Below are positions 23,601 to 31,651 of a DNA stretch of 32,714 bases, piece by piece. The number at the start of each line of letters is the position of its first letter. Within the stretch, counting starts at the first letter, position 1. Made by a program: the position numbers and the translations under genes. The DNA is from JBGSPL01 sp964511435. GTDB lineage: Bacteria > Patescibacteriota > CPR2 > UBA1875 > CAIMLA01. The stretch covers positions 1 through 32,714 of the forward strand of contig CAZEFH010000007.1 of assembly GCA_964511435.1 (NCBI GenBank). The letters run 5' to 3'. The notes beneath the pieces are model-generated. The model was given only the letters and a program-made list of their open reading frames with translations. It ran no database searches and had not been told where the DNA came from.

Positions 23601-26600
23601 GTAGTCTTCTGCCAGCTGATATTTGCCTGTTGATGAGGTGTGCATTCAGGATCAAAACAGTCAATTCCCATCGCCTGGACACTGAAGGTTGCTGGGATAG
23701 TTGGAGCAGTGACATCATAAATATAGACCGCCTCAGAAGCGTTGGTAACATCATTGATTAGTCCACCGGGTATCAGTTGAGTAGAGTTTGCTGGTAGGGG
23801 CCTGGCAGCATCAACCGCTACGATACGATAAGAGTACCACTTCGCGTCTGCTATCGAGTCGTCATAGTAGACACGGTAAACAAGTGGCCCATCTACAGTC
23901 TCGGTAAGCTGACCAACCTTGATCCAGCCATTAAGGTCATTCGGACCACCTTCACGACGATAAATCTCATAATATTCGATTCCGGAAAGAGCATCAGCAG
24001 CAGGGAGCCAACTAACCTTTACTCGCTTGCCCCTCTTTGTGAGGTCACTGTTACAATAGTCACTACTAGCTCCATCACATGGACTGGCAGTAACGCTGGT
24101 GGCTGGTGTCTCAGGAGCAGCTGTGTCCTTGGTATACCCGTACACTTCATTCTGGTTCTCGCTACCATTCCCCGGTACGGGACCATAACTATCATTAGCA
24201 TAGTCTTTTGCGCTTATTCGGTAAATATACCTAGTGGAAGGATTTAAAGTACCGTCGGCAGCAGGAGAGTTCTCAAAAGTATAAGTACTTCCATATAGAG
24301 CAAGAGTGCCGATGTTATTGGAGTTTTTATCTAGACAGGCATAAGGAGATGCCGTCTGGCAGGTAATCGTCTGATATGTCGTCAGATTCTCCCAAGCACC
24401 GTCGTTAATTCCAGTATAGCTTGAAGCGGCTAGACGCTCGATCTTATAGTATTCTACAGGTGCAACCGGTGATGCGTTTGATGATTTATCCCAGGTAAGC
24501 ACTATTTTGTCTTCATATGGCGCTGGATGACCACTATTCGGTGTCGCCTTAAAATTCTGTACATACGACGGTATAGTCCCATCAAACTTATAGGTATAAG
24601 TACTAGTACTGGTTAGTCGGCCAACATAATCTAATCCCACCACCTGGAATGTAAGAACGCCTTGCCTACTATCGTTGAGGGAAACACTTACGTCACCTTT
24701 GTAGCTAGTCCCACCGTTTGCTGTTGCGGCAAAGGTTGTCGCGGTCGCAGATAGATCGCATACTTCTACCCCCTTCACCATACAGTAGCGAAATTCCTTA
24801 ATACCCGATACTTGATCGGAAGCGATAATACTGAAATTCGGTGTATTGTAGCTGTACCATCCCCCTGTATACCCCGCTTCAGAGAGTACGTCGCTTGGAT
24901 CTTGACCACTATCCTTATAGGCAACTACTGCGTTGATTCCGTCTGGATCTGTATTGTCAACAATAATAGTATCAGTGATGTTAGAAACTGAGTTGCCGGC
25001 CTTGTCGAACAATCGAATTCGAACCGTCTTCTCGCCTTCGACCAGTGGGCTCAGTAGACTCCACCCAACAACTGATCCCGTGTAGGTGAGGTCTGATGTC
25101 GAAATGTCCGTAAAATCCTGCCAGTTACCATCACCATTATCAATCTCATAGCTATGGACACCTGAGAAATCGTCTGTAAGTGTAAATGATAGGTTTACGG
25201 TGCCATTATCAGTTGCTCTGTCATTCGAGTTTATTTGCAAACTTCCAGAAGGTGCTATATTGTCGATTATTACCGGCAGAGACTCACTACCATTCGTGGA
25301 GTTCCCTGCAGCATCTGTAGTAACTATCCTGTAATAGTAAGTGCCCGAGCCATCGGAAATGTGATCCGTGTAGCTAGTAACAGTAGAAGATGAAGTGATT
25401 GTCGTCACATCGCTAAAGGTTGCGGCTGGAAGTTTACGCCTCTGCAGCACGTAATTACCAAAGCCCGATGACGGCGCAGAGTCAACGAATTCGTCCCAAG
25501 TAATAGTCTGGGTACCGATATTATTTGCGTAACTATCAGAAGTTGGGGTGTTGGAGGCACTCGGGGCAACAGTGTCTACCACCAAGTTCTTGCTTGCACT
25601 TAGATTTGTACCTGGAGTAAAGCTACTCATTGCATTACCAGCCTGGTCTGTAAGGGTTCCTGTTATGGAAGAGCTGTTTAGCGGACTAGCATTCTCCCCA
25701 GTTCCAACACCATAGTTACAACTTCCGTTATTAGCGTTTGTTACCGCAAAATTGCAGGAACCACCAGAGTTAAGATTTACTGCTAAATTAGAGGTGGTGG
25801 TAATCAACTCTGAGAAATTTACAGTAATATTGATGCTTCCACCAATTTTATAGTAAGTGTTATCGACATTTGTAGATGTAACCGAAGTGATGGTCGGAGC
25901 CACGGTATCGGCTATTACGCTATAAGCGCTGGCGTTTGTGAAGGTGTTACCAGCGTTATCTGTCGTTGTTAGGTAGCTAGACTTAGCACCGTTAGTCAGG
26001 CCCGCATCAGCTGTGAGTAGAACGGAGCGATAAGCGTAAGAAATACTATTTACAGTCCAAGGACCGCCTGCCGCAGAAAGAGCCACTGTAGTCGAGCCAG
26101 TGGTAATAGCCGAAACATTGGCCGTCACGCCAGCAACCCCAGATAGTGCATCCGTGGCATTTGCATATACATAATAGGTGTCACTCGGCTTTATTAAGTT
26201 ACTAGTAGAAGCGGAGGTGGCTTTTAGCGCGAATGGATTGGAGGCTTCGGTTGGAGCCGCAGCATCATAAGTAAAGGATCCTGGAGAATTGCTAGGTGAC
26301 CAAGGCGATTGAACACCTGCAGAGTCCACATATCTCGCACGCCAATAGTAGGTCTTCCCACTGCTAAGGCTCGATACTTGTACCGTCATTGCCTTATTCT
26401 CATTCGCTGTAGCTTCATTTGCTGAACCGGTATAGTCTGGACTATCTGTTTCAAGCCAGCTTGACTGAAGCGGTGCCGGGGAACCGTAATTCACAGACTG
26501 CAACCTCACTTGTGTAGTGACGGTACCCGCAGCGGTCGGATTCCCAGTAAAGTTCAGATTTACTGTTGGTGAACCCGTGAAGGTAACTATTGCCTGACCG

Positions 26601-28348
26601 CCAGGTGAAGTAGTCGCATTTAACCCAGTTGGCGCAGAAGCTTCGTTATAGCCCAGGGTTACCGAGCTTACAGTCAAATTGCTCGCACTACTATTCTCTA
26701 GCTGAATTACTATCTCAAGGTACCTACTTTTAGGTATAGGTATAGTGGGTGTCGTAATAGTGCTGGCATCTCCATATGCTTTACCAAAGTAGCCACTAGA
26801 CCAAGCTGTCGCTATCGTTGAATCTGCTATTGCCGTACCAGCTCGGTTGTAAAGCTGCCAAGTAGTTCCGTTGCTTGATGTCCTAACTAGGTACTTTACC
26901 GCCTGCCCGGATATAAGTGTGCCAAAACTGGAACTAATCTGGGTTAAATTTGCTTCCACCCCACAACTACTAACTCCGTTACACATATCCATACGCAATC
27001 CGATATATCCAGAAGTAACTCCCCCTAGATTGCTTTCTTGCGGTGGAGTTCCGTATAAACCAGTAGTATAGGTTCCCCCGACTGATACAGAGTTAATACC
27101 ACTAATAGTTATGCCTGAAGGTGTGTATATCCTTACAGCGCCACCATTACTACTGACGCTCGAGACACTTATCTTACTAGCATTACTAAAGGTATTTAAT
27201 GTTGTCAGCCTGATGCCGCCACCCGAGCCACTACCTCCATTCCCACCAGGATTTTCCCCCTTAGCGGTGATGCCAGGAGATGACGCGTTAATACCGATGG
27301 AGTCCGCTGAAATATACATGGCACCACCACCAGCACCCCCAGCAGTACCTGGTGTGACGGTATAGTCAACAGCGCATAACCAATTACAGTTTTCATCATG
27401 ACCGTCCTGAACATAGTGGTTTAAGTTACCTCCGCCTCCGCCTCCGGCACCCATGTCTGGAGTATCGACATCTCCGACATAAATACCTGGCCCACCATTA
27501 CCCGCAGGTGTTGCTCCAAAACAATCGCCATCGACTGAGCCAGGACTTCCGCCAGCTCCACCGCCTGTCCCTTGGCCATTACCTTCAGCAGCTCCACCCG
27601 CATAACCCTTTCCGTCGGCATTTATAGAGCCGCCAGCATTTATCGTAAGGGTTTTGGCATAGAACTTCAGCGGCACCCCGGCGGTCGTTGTCAGGGGGCC
27701 ATTAAGAGTGAGGACATTAAACTGTGGGAATACCGTGGTTCCATTGTAGCCGGAGAGACCAGCTGCGGTACTAAGCGCAGCTATCGTGGACCCCCCTACC
27801 GCCACCGTACGAGACCCCTGCACTCCAGAAGAGAGCGTGACCGAATATAGGGGCTTCTGTATACCGCCCCCAGCAAGTACTGTAAGCTCCCCTGTACGAG
27901 TAGTCCGCATCGTGTCATCGCTATCATCCCAGGTACCATTCGGTCCGGCTGTACCTCCCGATATCGCATTACTTGTAAAGTCATTTTTCGCCTGCCACGT
28001 TTTGGTATTTGAAAAGGCCCTAGCCTCTCGAGGAGTAAATATATCAATCGTATGTGGCACTATTAGCTGAAGTGACATCGAGATTATTACCGAGACCAGA
28101 AAGCCACCGAGAGCAGCCCGATGGACTACTTCGCTAGCTGGATGATCAGAATATTTGCGGTATACTTTCGCTTTATGATAAAGATAATCATGGAGAAATC
28201 TTAGTAGTAAATGGGGCAAGTAAGTCAGCTCCAAAACTAAAACTCGCACCCTTTTAATAATATTAGGTACACTAAAACGACCGCTTGATCTCGGCCTAGT
28301 CCAGACTCGTTTTCGAAACAAAACGATATGAGTCTTTCTAGCTTTCAT
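20681..28348 (-). CDS. giant secreted or anchored surface protein with FN3/Ig-like repeats
   Basis: About 2555 residues. A basic N-terminal extension of some 80 residues precedes a membrane helix (81-101) and a possible signal-peptidase site EARA (111-114). Next come a beta region, a glycine-rich stretch (242-381) and an F5/8- or LamG-like part. FN3 domains follow (the first near residue 590, ASAPTGLNATTS), with an Ig-like domain (KIGGSINITVNFSEL), modules with DxAGN motifs and further FN3 units. The C-terminal 750 residues hold five related modules with W-x-T signatures (ITWQTN, INWSTN, IVWQTA, ISWDTN, ISWQTD) and YHYRL/YHYQI ends. There is no LPXTG motif; the C-terminus is an amphipathic helix. 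ATG 28348 is preferred over GTG 28357 because GAGGG precedes it. An adhesin or cell-surface scaffold role is inferred from domains. Confidence 0.85.
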   Translation of the reverse strand: MKARKTHIVLFRKRVWTRPRSSGRFSVPNIIKRVRVLVLELTYLPHLLLRFLHDYLYHKAKVYRKYSDHPASEVVHRAALGGFLVSVIISMSLQLIVPHTIDIFTPREARAFSNTKTWQAKNDFTSNAISGGTAGPNGTWDDSDDTMRTTRTGELTVLAGGGIQKPLYSVTLSSGVQGSRTVAVGGSTIAALSTAAGLSGYNGTTVFPQFNVLTLNGPLTTTAGVPLKFYAKTLTINAGGSINADGKGYAGGAAEGNGQGTGGGAGGSPGSVDGDCFGATPAGNGGPGIYVGDVDTPDMGAGGGGGGNLNHYVQDGHDENCNWLCAVDYTVTPGTAGGAGGGAMYISADSIGINASSPGITAKGENPGGNGGSGSGGGIRLTTLNTFSNASKISVSSVSSNGGAVRIYTPSGITISGINSVSVGGTYTTGLYGTPPQESNLGGVTSGYIGLRMDMCNGVSSCGVEANLTQISSSFGTLISGQAVKYLVRTSSNGTTWQLYNRAGTAIADSTIATAWSSGYFGKAYGDASTITTPTIPIPKSRYLEIVIQLENSSASNLTVSSVTLGYNEASAPTGLNATTSPGGQAIVTFTGSPTVNLNFTGNPTAAGTVTTQVRLQSVNYGSPAPLQSSWLETDSPDYTGSANEATANENKAMTVQVSSLSSGKTYYWRARYVDSAGVQSPWSPSNSPGSFTYDAAAPTEASNPFALKATSASTSNLIKPSDTYYVYANATDALSGVAGVTANVSAITTGSTTVALSAAGGPWTVNSISYAYRSVLLTADAGLTNGAKSSYLTTTDNAGNTFTNASAYSVIADTVAPTITSVTSTNVDNTYYKIGGSINITVNFSELITTTSNLAVNLNSGGSCNFAVTNANNGSCNYGVGTGENASPLNSSSITGTLTDQAGNAMSSFTPGTNLSASKNLVVDTVAPSASNTPTSDSYANNIGTQTITWDEFVDSAPSSGFGNYVLQRRKLPAATFSDVTTITSSSTVTSYTDHISDGSGTYYYRIVTTDAAGNSTNGSESLPVIIDNIAPSGSLQINSNDRATDNGTVNLSFTLTDDFSGVHSYEIDNGDGNWQDFTDISTSDLTYTGSVVGWSLLSPLVEGEKTVRIRLFDKAGNSVSNITDTIIVDNTDPDGINAVVAYKDSGQDPSDVLSEAGYTGGWYSYNTPNFSIIASDQVSGIKEFRYCMVKGVEVCDLSATATTFAATANGGTSYKGDVSVSLNDSRQGVLTFQVVGLDYVGRLTSTSTYTYKFDGTIPSYVQNFKATPNSGHPAPYEDKIVLTWDKSSNASPVAPVEYYKIERLAASSYTGINDGAWENLTTYQTITCQTASPYACLDKNSNNIGTLALYGSTYTFENSPAADGTLNPSTRYIYRISAKDYANDSYGPVPGNGSENQNEVYGYTKDTAAPETPATSVTASPCDGASSDYCNSDLTKRGKRVKVSWLPAADALSGIEYYEIYRREGGPNDLNGWIKVGQLTETVDGPLVYRVYYDDSIADAKWYSYRIVAVDAARPLPANSTQLIPGGLINDVTNASEAVYIYDVTAPTIPATFSVQAMGIDCFDPECTPHQQANISWQKTTDNNPNVTVTYKLYRSTSADSGYSEIVAASALTPDEQDSYLYEDKGLNDKTTYYYKLEVSDNVSPTPNVALSNAMSLMTGNSLAPNQPTYVTVSNSDAALTDKAHQLKVTFTGSAARAFDEVTKENGVVRYDAYMTKTNILPDKSRSPLDGTANDCELSETADDCWIRINSATNPVDPITIDPAGDDNLKPAHTFIVSGLDEATQYFFRIRATDNGVNPDNSPAPLTSILSSVLVNSPTDKAYCGWNITRDLSAPELPAGGLEVKVKDTYPNSTLLRNIVSWKILTEEPLRPKLSYEESVEDGGNCKLVVQGGVDYCNDFYSYEVYRQVKDANGNVVAGSTVLRRTETNPETNLFIDEIGNLELIDGLGAGALLKDQQIVYYVKVVDASYVNFAYPNGTHINSVANSTTSQYSDHAIMPSMSTPSVVGNHITVDPNQIGVSVATITWQTNQETDALVAFKEKYLRDANGKPDTSRLNTGEYRVIGASTTPGESRTAQSHTVNLFGLKPDTPYVFTIESRNYLGNNVDLTNVTIPEFRTKAFTITPPNPETDIITTTTGATINWSTNLDASSAFVEYTMNTQPGDEPQGKTVGVSPEDIAQSPRNFKLVISGLKSTRTYTYKIKSISTDGFVAETGFSTFRTNAFDTAAFTLAPSSSNVNERNITATSAQIVWQTAVPTTNWVRYGTEAGKYIYAAGDNGLSTSHAVQIDGLIPGTTYYYIIDVKDANDTPYTSKEYSFTAVLKPKISNFKVVEVKPYSFTISWDTNIDTETMINLGKSIAYGEKRGKSGYTKSHQLVVDSLEDNTEYHYQILAKDSTGFEVASEDEIVRTPMDTQGPKITGVKVDVLPMGENDNTSSVIISWQTDKPATTLVEYDPGIIGGDYNNRSFEDRGLSNSHTVIIKGLQPASSYHYRLVSKDKRGNETVSQDYTFVTPSKEKSILQMILKSLEETFAWTKNLGQFFSTIGKRLTGKS

Positions 28349-28370
28349 TACCCTCACAAGTTATGAACTA

Positions 28371-28399
28371 ATTATAGGTAAGTACGCAAGAAAAAACAA
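28371..28399 (-). promoter_or_regulatory. promoter of giant surface-protein gene
   Basis: TTGTTT (28399-28394), a 17-bp spacer and TATAAT (28376-28371) on the minus strand. The predicted leader of about 15-20 nt carries GAGGG before the ATG at 28348. It lies in and just before the short gap to the upstream gene. Confidence 0.65.
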
Positions 28400-28401
28400 C
28401 T

Positions 28402-30018
28402 CTATTCCTGAAGATAGTAATCCACTAAATATGTTTTATTAATTTTGTCTACTTGTTCTTGGCCAACCTTGCTCACAAGACTGTAGTAATCGAGAATCGC
28501 ACTACTTTCCATAGCTGTGCTTGGAGCTATGGCATACTCCATAGCCGTATCCTTTCGCCATACTTGTGGTGAAAAATTAAATAATGTCAAAGAGTAATTT
28601 GCCCTGTGCAGATAAACGTATGTCTTATTGGTGAGACCGTTGTTTGAATCGACTAATTTGGATAGAGAATCAAGGAAAAAGGTCGTAGCGAATAGCCTAT
28701 CCAATCCTGCCTGCCTGCCACGAATATAGTTCACCCTCATTATAAGGGGTAGAATGTTACTATATGGCTGATTTCCGGCTTCCATAAGTTTTAAATACTC
28801 TTGTTCGTATAGATCGGCTAGTCGAAGTAAGCTATTATAACTACGAACTTTCGCGTCGTAAAAGCTGCGCTCTTCTAGGTTACTGGCCAGTAATCTAGAA
28901 GGATACCGCTCGATATACGAGTCAAGAGTCACTAGTTCGGCTTGGTATGTGTTATCAGGACAAAGATAGTTGACTCCTTCGTATACGGCCTTCCATTCAA
29001 TACCCAGCCCCAAAAGTGGCTTATTCATAGTGTTGTCTTTATCAAACTTTATATAAAAGTTATTGTCAGCCCTTTTTGCAAGTGCAACCATTGCGCCTTC
29101 TAGCCTGGAGTCGAAGAGATAAAAGGGCCTTTCTTGTTTAACACCTCCCATGCAAGCAGTGCTAGTGACATACAAAGGCGGAATCTTATCATCTATTCCC
29201 CTGGGTAGATGAAGCTTATCATTATCAAGAAGTGTAAAACTTGTATCATCTATTTCAGTAACTACTTTCTGTCTTTTTATATTATTCGGAACTGGATTGC
29301 TAGTGTAGCCCATACTAAATCCGCGTGCCCTCTTATCCACATCTGTAGCAAGTAAGTCTATATTTTGTTTCATTCTAGATATGTTTTCCTGATTCAGGTC
29401 ACTGCTAGTGATGAGCCCGAGAAATCGAGCGGGTGGCTTGCCGTTTTGTCCTTCTAGTAGCTCTATATACCTCTTTGTTGCCTGCCTGTATTCACTCATT
29501 GCCTCTGTATATCTGGATAGTAGCACTTTAGCTTTACTTTCGGTAATGTCATTTTCGAAATTTTCTGACGCAATAGCAACTTCGCCAACAGTTTGAAGAA
29601 AAGCTATAGGCACAATATCATTTGATAAAGAAAGCTTCTTCACAAGCTCGTCGTTGTACTTGTCCGTTCTACTAACTTCGACTAAAAACTTTTTTCCATC
29701 CAGGGCGGAGGAAGAAAATAAGGGATCTTCGACAGTTTCAATATAGAGTATCGCAAGCTTTAAAACTCGGTAAATTGTCAAGGGGTTATACTCAGGAACC
29801 GACCGATCACCGTCCTTGATACGCCGAACAACAGAATGATCTAAGACATAGTAGTGTCCACCTACTTTAATATTCTCCATATTATATCCGACTAACCGCC
29901 TCGACATAGTCATATTTACTGTAAACAAGTACAGCCATCCAACCGCAACAACAAGTACAAGGGAGGCTATTGCCAGTAAAACAATCCTATATGTAGAGTT
30001 TTTAGGTAGAGTATTCAT
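28402..30018 (-). CDS. exported protein of unknown family
   Basis: 538 residues from ATG 30018. I recognise no family. A short polar N-terminus and one membrane helix (about 10-33, IVLLAIASLVLVVAVGWLYLFTV) are followed by a long, mainly helical, Tyr- and Leu-rich extracytoplasmic part. Two cysteines (in TACMGG and YLCPDN) could pair. Repeated helical segments (LLSRYTEAMSEYRQATKRYIELLEG, LRLADLYEQEYLKLMEAG) suggest an alpha-solenoid or coiled domain. A frame extension to 30036 would run into the promoter; ATG 30018 lies 7 nt after TATAAT. It is 44 bp upstream of, and codirectional with, the giant surface-protein gene, so the products may act together at the surface (inference). Confidence 0.75.
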   Translation of the reverse strand: MNTLPKNSTYRIVLLAIASLVLVVAVGWLYLFTVNMTMSRRLVGYNMENIKVGGHYYVLDHSVVRRIKDGDRSVPEYNPLTIYRVLKLAILYIETVEDPLFSSSALDGKKFLVEVSRTDKYNDELVKKLSLSNDIVPIAFLQTVGEVAIASENFENDITESKAKVLLSRYTEAMSEYRQATKRYIELLEGQNGKPPARFLGLITSSDLNQENISRMKQNIDLLATDVDKRARGFSMGYTSNPVPNNIKRQKVVTEIDDTSFTLLDNDKLHLPRGIDDKIPPLYVTSTACMGGVKQERPFYLFDSRLEGAMVALAKRADNNFYIKFDKDNTMNKPLLGLGIEWKAVYEGVNYLCPDNTYQAELVTLDSYIERYPSRLLASNLEERSFYDAKVRSYNSLLRLADLYEQEYLKLMEAGNQPYSNILPLIMRVNYIRGRQAGLDRLFATTFFLDSLSKLVDSNNGLTNKTYVYLHRANYSLTLFNFSPQVWRKDTAMEYAIAPSTAMESSAILDYYSLVSKVGQEQVDKINKTYLVDYYLQE

Positions 30019-30025
30019 CACTAGT

Positions 30026-30031
30026 ATTATA
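30026..30031 (-). promoter_or_regulatory. -10 box of exported-protein gene, apparently leaderless
   Basis: TATAAT (30031-30026) ends seven bases before the ATG at 30018 on the minus strand, with no Shine-Dalgarno. The -35 is not clear. It is divergent from the promoter at 30042-30069. Confidence 0.55.
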
Positions 30032-30041
30032 CTCAAGCAGC

Positions 30042-30069
30042 TTGACTTTTACGATACCGGTCATATAAT
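30042..30069 (+). promoter_or_regulatory. promoter of 74-residue membrane peptide gene
   Basis: TTGACT at 30042-30047, a 16-bp spacer and TATAAT at 30064-30069, with the ATG eight bases further at 30078. No Shine-Dalgarno fits, so the transcript is leaderless or has a 1-2 nt leader. Confidence 0.7.
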
Positions 30070-30077
30070 AAACTTAG

Positions 30078-30302
30078 ATGGCAAATATAGATTTAAAAAA
30101 AATAGACAAGAAACTAGTTGTTGCAGTAATCATAGTTATAATTGCTTTAACGGTGGGATATACATATACGCAATCAACTGCCGATAAACAAAATGTTAGA
30201 AATAAGGCAACAGAAAGTAACCAGGATTGTAATACAAGTGTTGCACAAGCAGATCAAGACCTTAGCTCATGCATGTATGTTGGATGTAACGGATTCTTCT
30301 AG
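30078..30302 (+). CDS. 74-residue membrane peptide with Cys-containing tail, unknown
   Basis: No family recognised. A lysine-rich N-terminus (DLKKIDKKL) leads into a membrane helix (about 13-31, LVVAVIIVIIALTVGYTYT). The tail, about 43 residues, is polar and outside if topology is N-in, and has three cysteines in its last 25 residues, ending CMYVGCNGFF. It could be a small envelope protein or a precursor of an exported peptide; there is no lipobox and no double-Gly leader. A strong TTGACT/TATAAT promoter argues that the ORF is real. It is followed by a hairpin and then the PaaK-like gene on the same strand. Confidence 0.65.
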   Translation: MANIDLKKIDKKLVVAVIIVIIALTVGYTYTQSTADKQNVRNKATESNQDCNTSVAQADQDLSSCMYVGCNGFF

Positions 30303-30324
30303 TCAAATTTAGTAATGTTTTTTG

Positions 30325-30350
30325 ATTGACTGCTGTAAATGGCAGTCAAT
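30325..30350 (+). promoter_or_regulatory. perfect hairpin/palindrome before PaaK-like gene
   Basis: ATTGACTGC (30325-30333) and GCAGTCAAT (30342-30350) are exact inverted repeats around an eight-base loop. It ends five bases before the TATAAT at 30356-30361 and so covers the -35 zone. It has only a weak T-tract, so it may be a weak terminator for the 74-residue gene, a regulator-binding site for the next gene, or both. Confidence 0.55.
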
Positions 30351-30355
30351 TCTTG

Positions 30356-30361
30356 TATAAT
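30356..30361 (+). promoter_or_regulatory. -10 box of PaaK-like gene, apparently leaderless
   Basis: TATAAT is followed by exactly six bases (CACCCT) and the ATG at 30368. No Shine-Dalgarno is present and no good -35 lies at 17 bp, where the palindrome sits instead. This placement decides the start codon. Confidence 0.65.
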
Positions 30362-30367
30362 CACCCT

Positions 30368-31651
30368 ATGATTAATAATGAATTTTCGAAAACAAAACTG
30401 CAACAAATTAGGGAAGTATTGGCTTTTGCCTCTAATAATGATCTCTCTGACTTTTATCGTCGTAAATTTAAAAAGGTATATAATATAAAATCTTACGATG
30501 ACTTCCTAAAGATACCACTTCTTTCAAAGACGGAAATAGTAGATACAAAGGTAAACAATAGAATATTTGTCGAAAATAACAGCGACCTATTCTTTACTTT
30601 TACTAGCGGTACGACGAAGCTACCATTAGTAATGCCTCAGAACGGAAAAAGTCTACTTCGATCGAAATATATATTAATGGAAAATGATGCAAAGAGCGTA
30701 GGATCAGAAAGAATTCTAAATCTTTTCCCTGCGTCATCATCACCATTTTATAAACTTATTGCTATGCAAAAAAGGGTTACTATTGTACCCGGAGACGTAA
30801 GTAAGCTTGGTCAAACTGCAGAACTATCGAAGATTGTTGGAATCGACGGGATTATTACTACGCCAACTATTCTAACGTTTTTCCTTGAGGAGCTAGCAAA
30901 GTGCAAGTTTGATATGAATACCATCAAATTCATTGCACTTAGTGGAGAATACTGCACAAAAAGCAGACACAGTTACTTCAAAACCTATTTTAGTAATGCC
31001 CTGATAACTTACCGCTATGCCAACTCAGAAGTTGGTGGTCCAGTAGGCTATAAATGCACGCACCTCATCAGTGAATCGCCAGACATCTTTCATCCAACAG
31101 ATGATGGGTTTCTTGAGGTAGTAGACAGTGATGGTAAACCAACAAAAGAACAGGGCGAGATTGTTTATACAGACCTTGAGGTTCCTAAAGCATTTCCAAT
31201 GATCCGGTATAAGACCGGAGACCTGGGCAGAATATACAAAAAAGACTGTCCGTGCGGAAAAGACACAATCCTTGAAGTTGGTGGGAAAAATACTCATGAC
31301 AGACTCAAGTTTTCTGGGGTAACGCTATATACAGAAGCGATTGAGAACGCACTTTTGGGTCTAGAAAAACTAGTTAAACCCTTTTATCAGCTGATAGTGT
31401 CAGAAATAAAATTACATGACAAACTCTTCTACCAACTAGAGTTAGAGGTTTCGACTCCTGATAAGTCACTGGCTACAGATAATAACAAACGAGTTATCTC
31501 AAAACACTTTTCTGAGAAACTATACTTGGCTCAGGATAAGAACCTGAAATATTTTGTAGACAACGGGATATTACTACCACTCATTGTTAGCTTCGTCGAT
31601 AGCCGGCTAGAACACAGCAAAACAAAGACAATAGTTTCTAATTTACAATAA
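30368..31651 (+). CDS. PaaK/CapK-like adenylate-forming enzyme
   Basis: A 427-residue member of the AMP-forming synthetase superfamily, closest by eye to phenylacetate-CoA ligase/CapK-type proteins. The ATP loop is FTFTSGTTKLP, the adenine/ribose motif RYANSEVGG, the A7 motif IRYKTGDLGRI, a PaaK-type Cys cluster CPCGK follows, and the hinge/C-terminal lid is near KFSGVTLYTEAIENAL. It should activate a carboxylic acid as an acyl-adenylate, but the substrate and acceptor (CoA, carrier or protein) cannot be told. No carrier-protein gene is nearby. A frame extension to 30326 would cover the promoter, so ATG 30368 is used. The 3' end overlaps the convergent substrate-binding protein gene by 14 bp. 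More AT-rich by eye than the pilus locus, perhaps acquired. Confidence 0.88.
   Translation: MINNEFSKTKLQQIREVLAFASNNDLSDFYRRKFKKVYNIKSYDDFLKIPLLSKTEIVDTKVNNRIFVENNSDLFFTFTSGTTKLPLVMPQNGKSLLRSKYILMENDAKSVGSERILNLFPASSSPFYKLIAMQKRVTIVPGDVSKLGQTAELSKIVGIDGIITTPTILTFFLEELAKCKFDMNTIKFIALSGEYCTKSRHSYFKTYFSNALITYRYANSEVGGPVGYKCTHLISESPDIFHPTDDGFLEVVDSDGKPTKEQGEIVYTDLEVPKAFPMIRYKTGDLGRIYKKDCPCGKDTILEVGGKNTHDRLKFSGVTLYTEAIENALLGLEKLVKPFYQLIVSEIKLHDKLFYQLELEVSTPDKSLATDNNKRVISKHFSEKLYLAQDKNLKYFVDNGILLPLIVSFVDSRLEHSKTKTIVSNLQ

Noticed and set aside
27205..27850. Several long antisense or alternative-frame ORFs inside the glycine-rich part of the giant gene
   Set aside because: They arise from GC-biased glycine codons lacking stops in the other frames, and have no ribosome sites or recognisable protein features.
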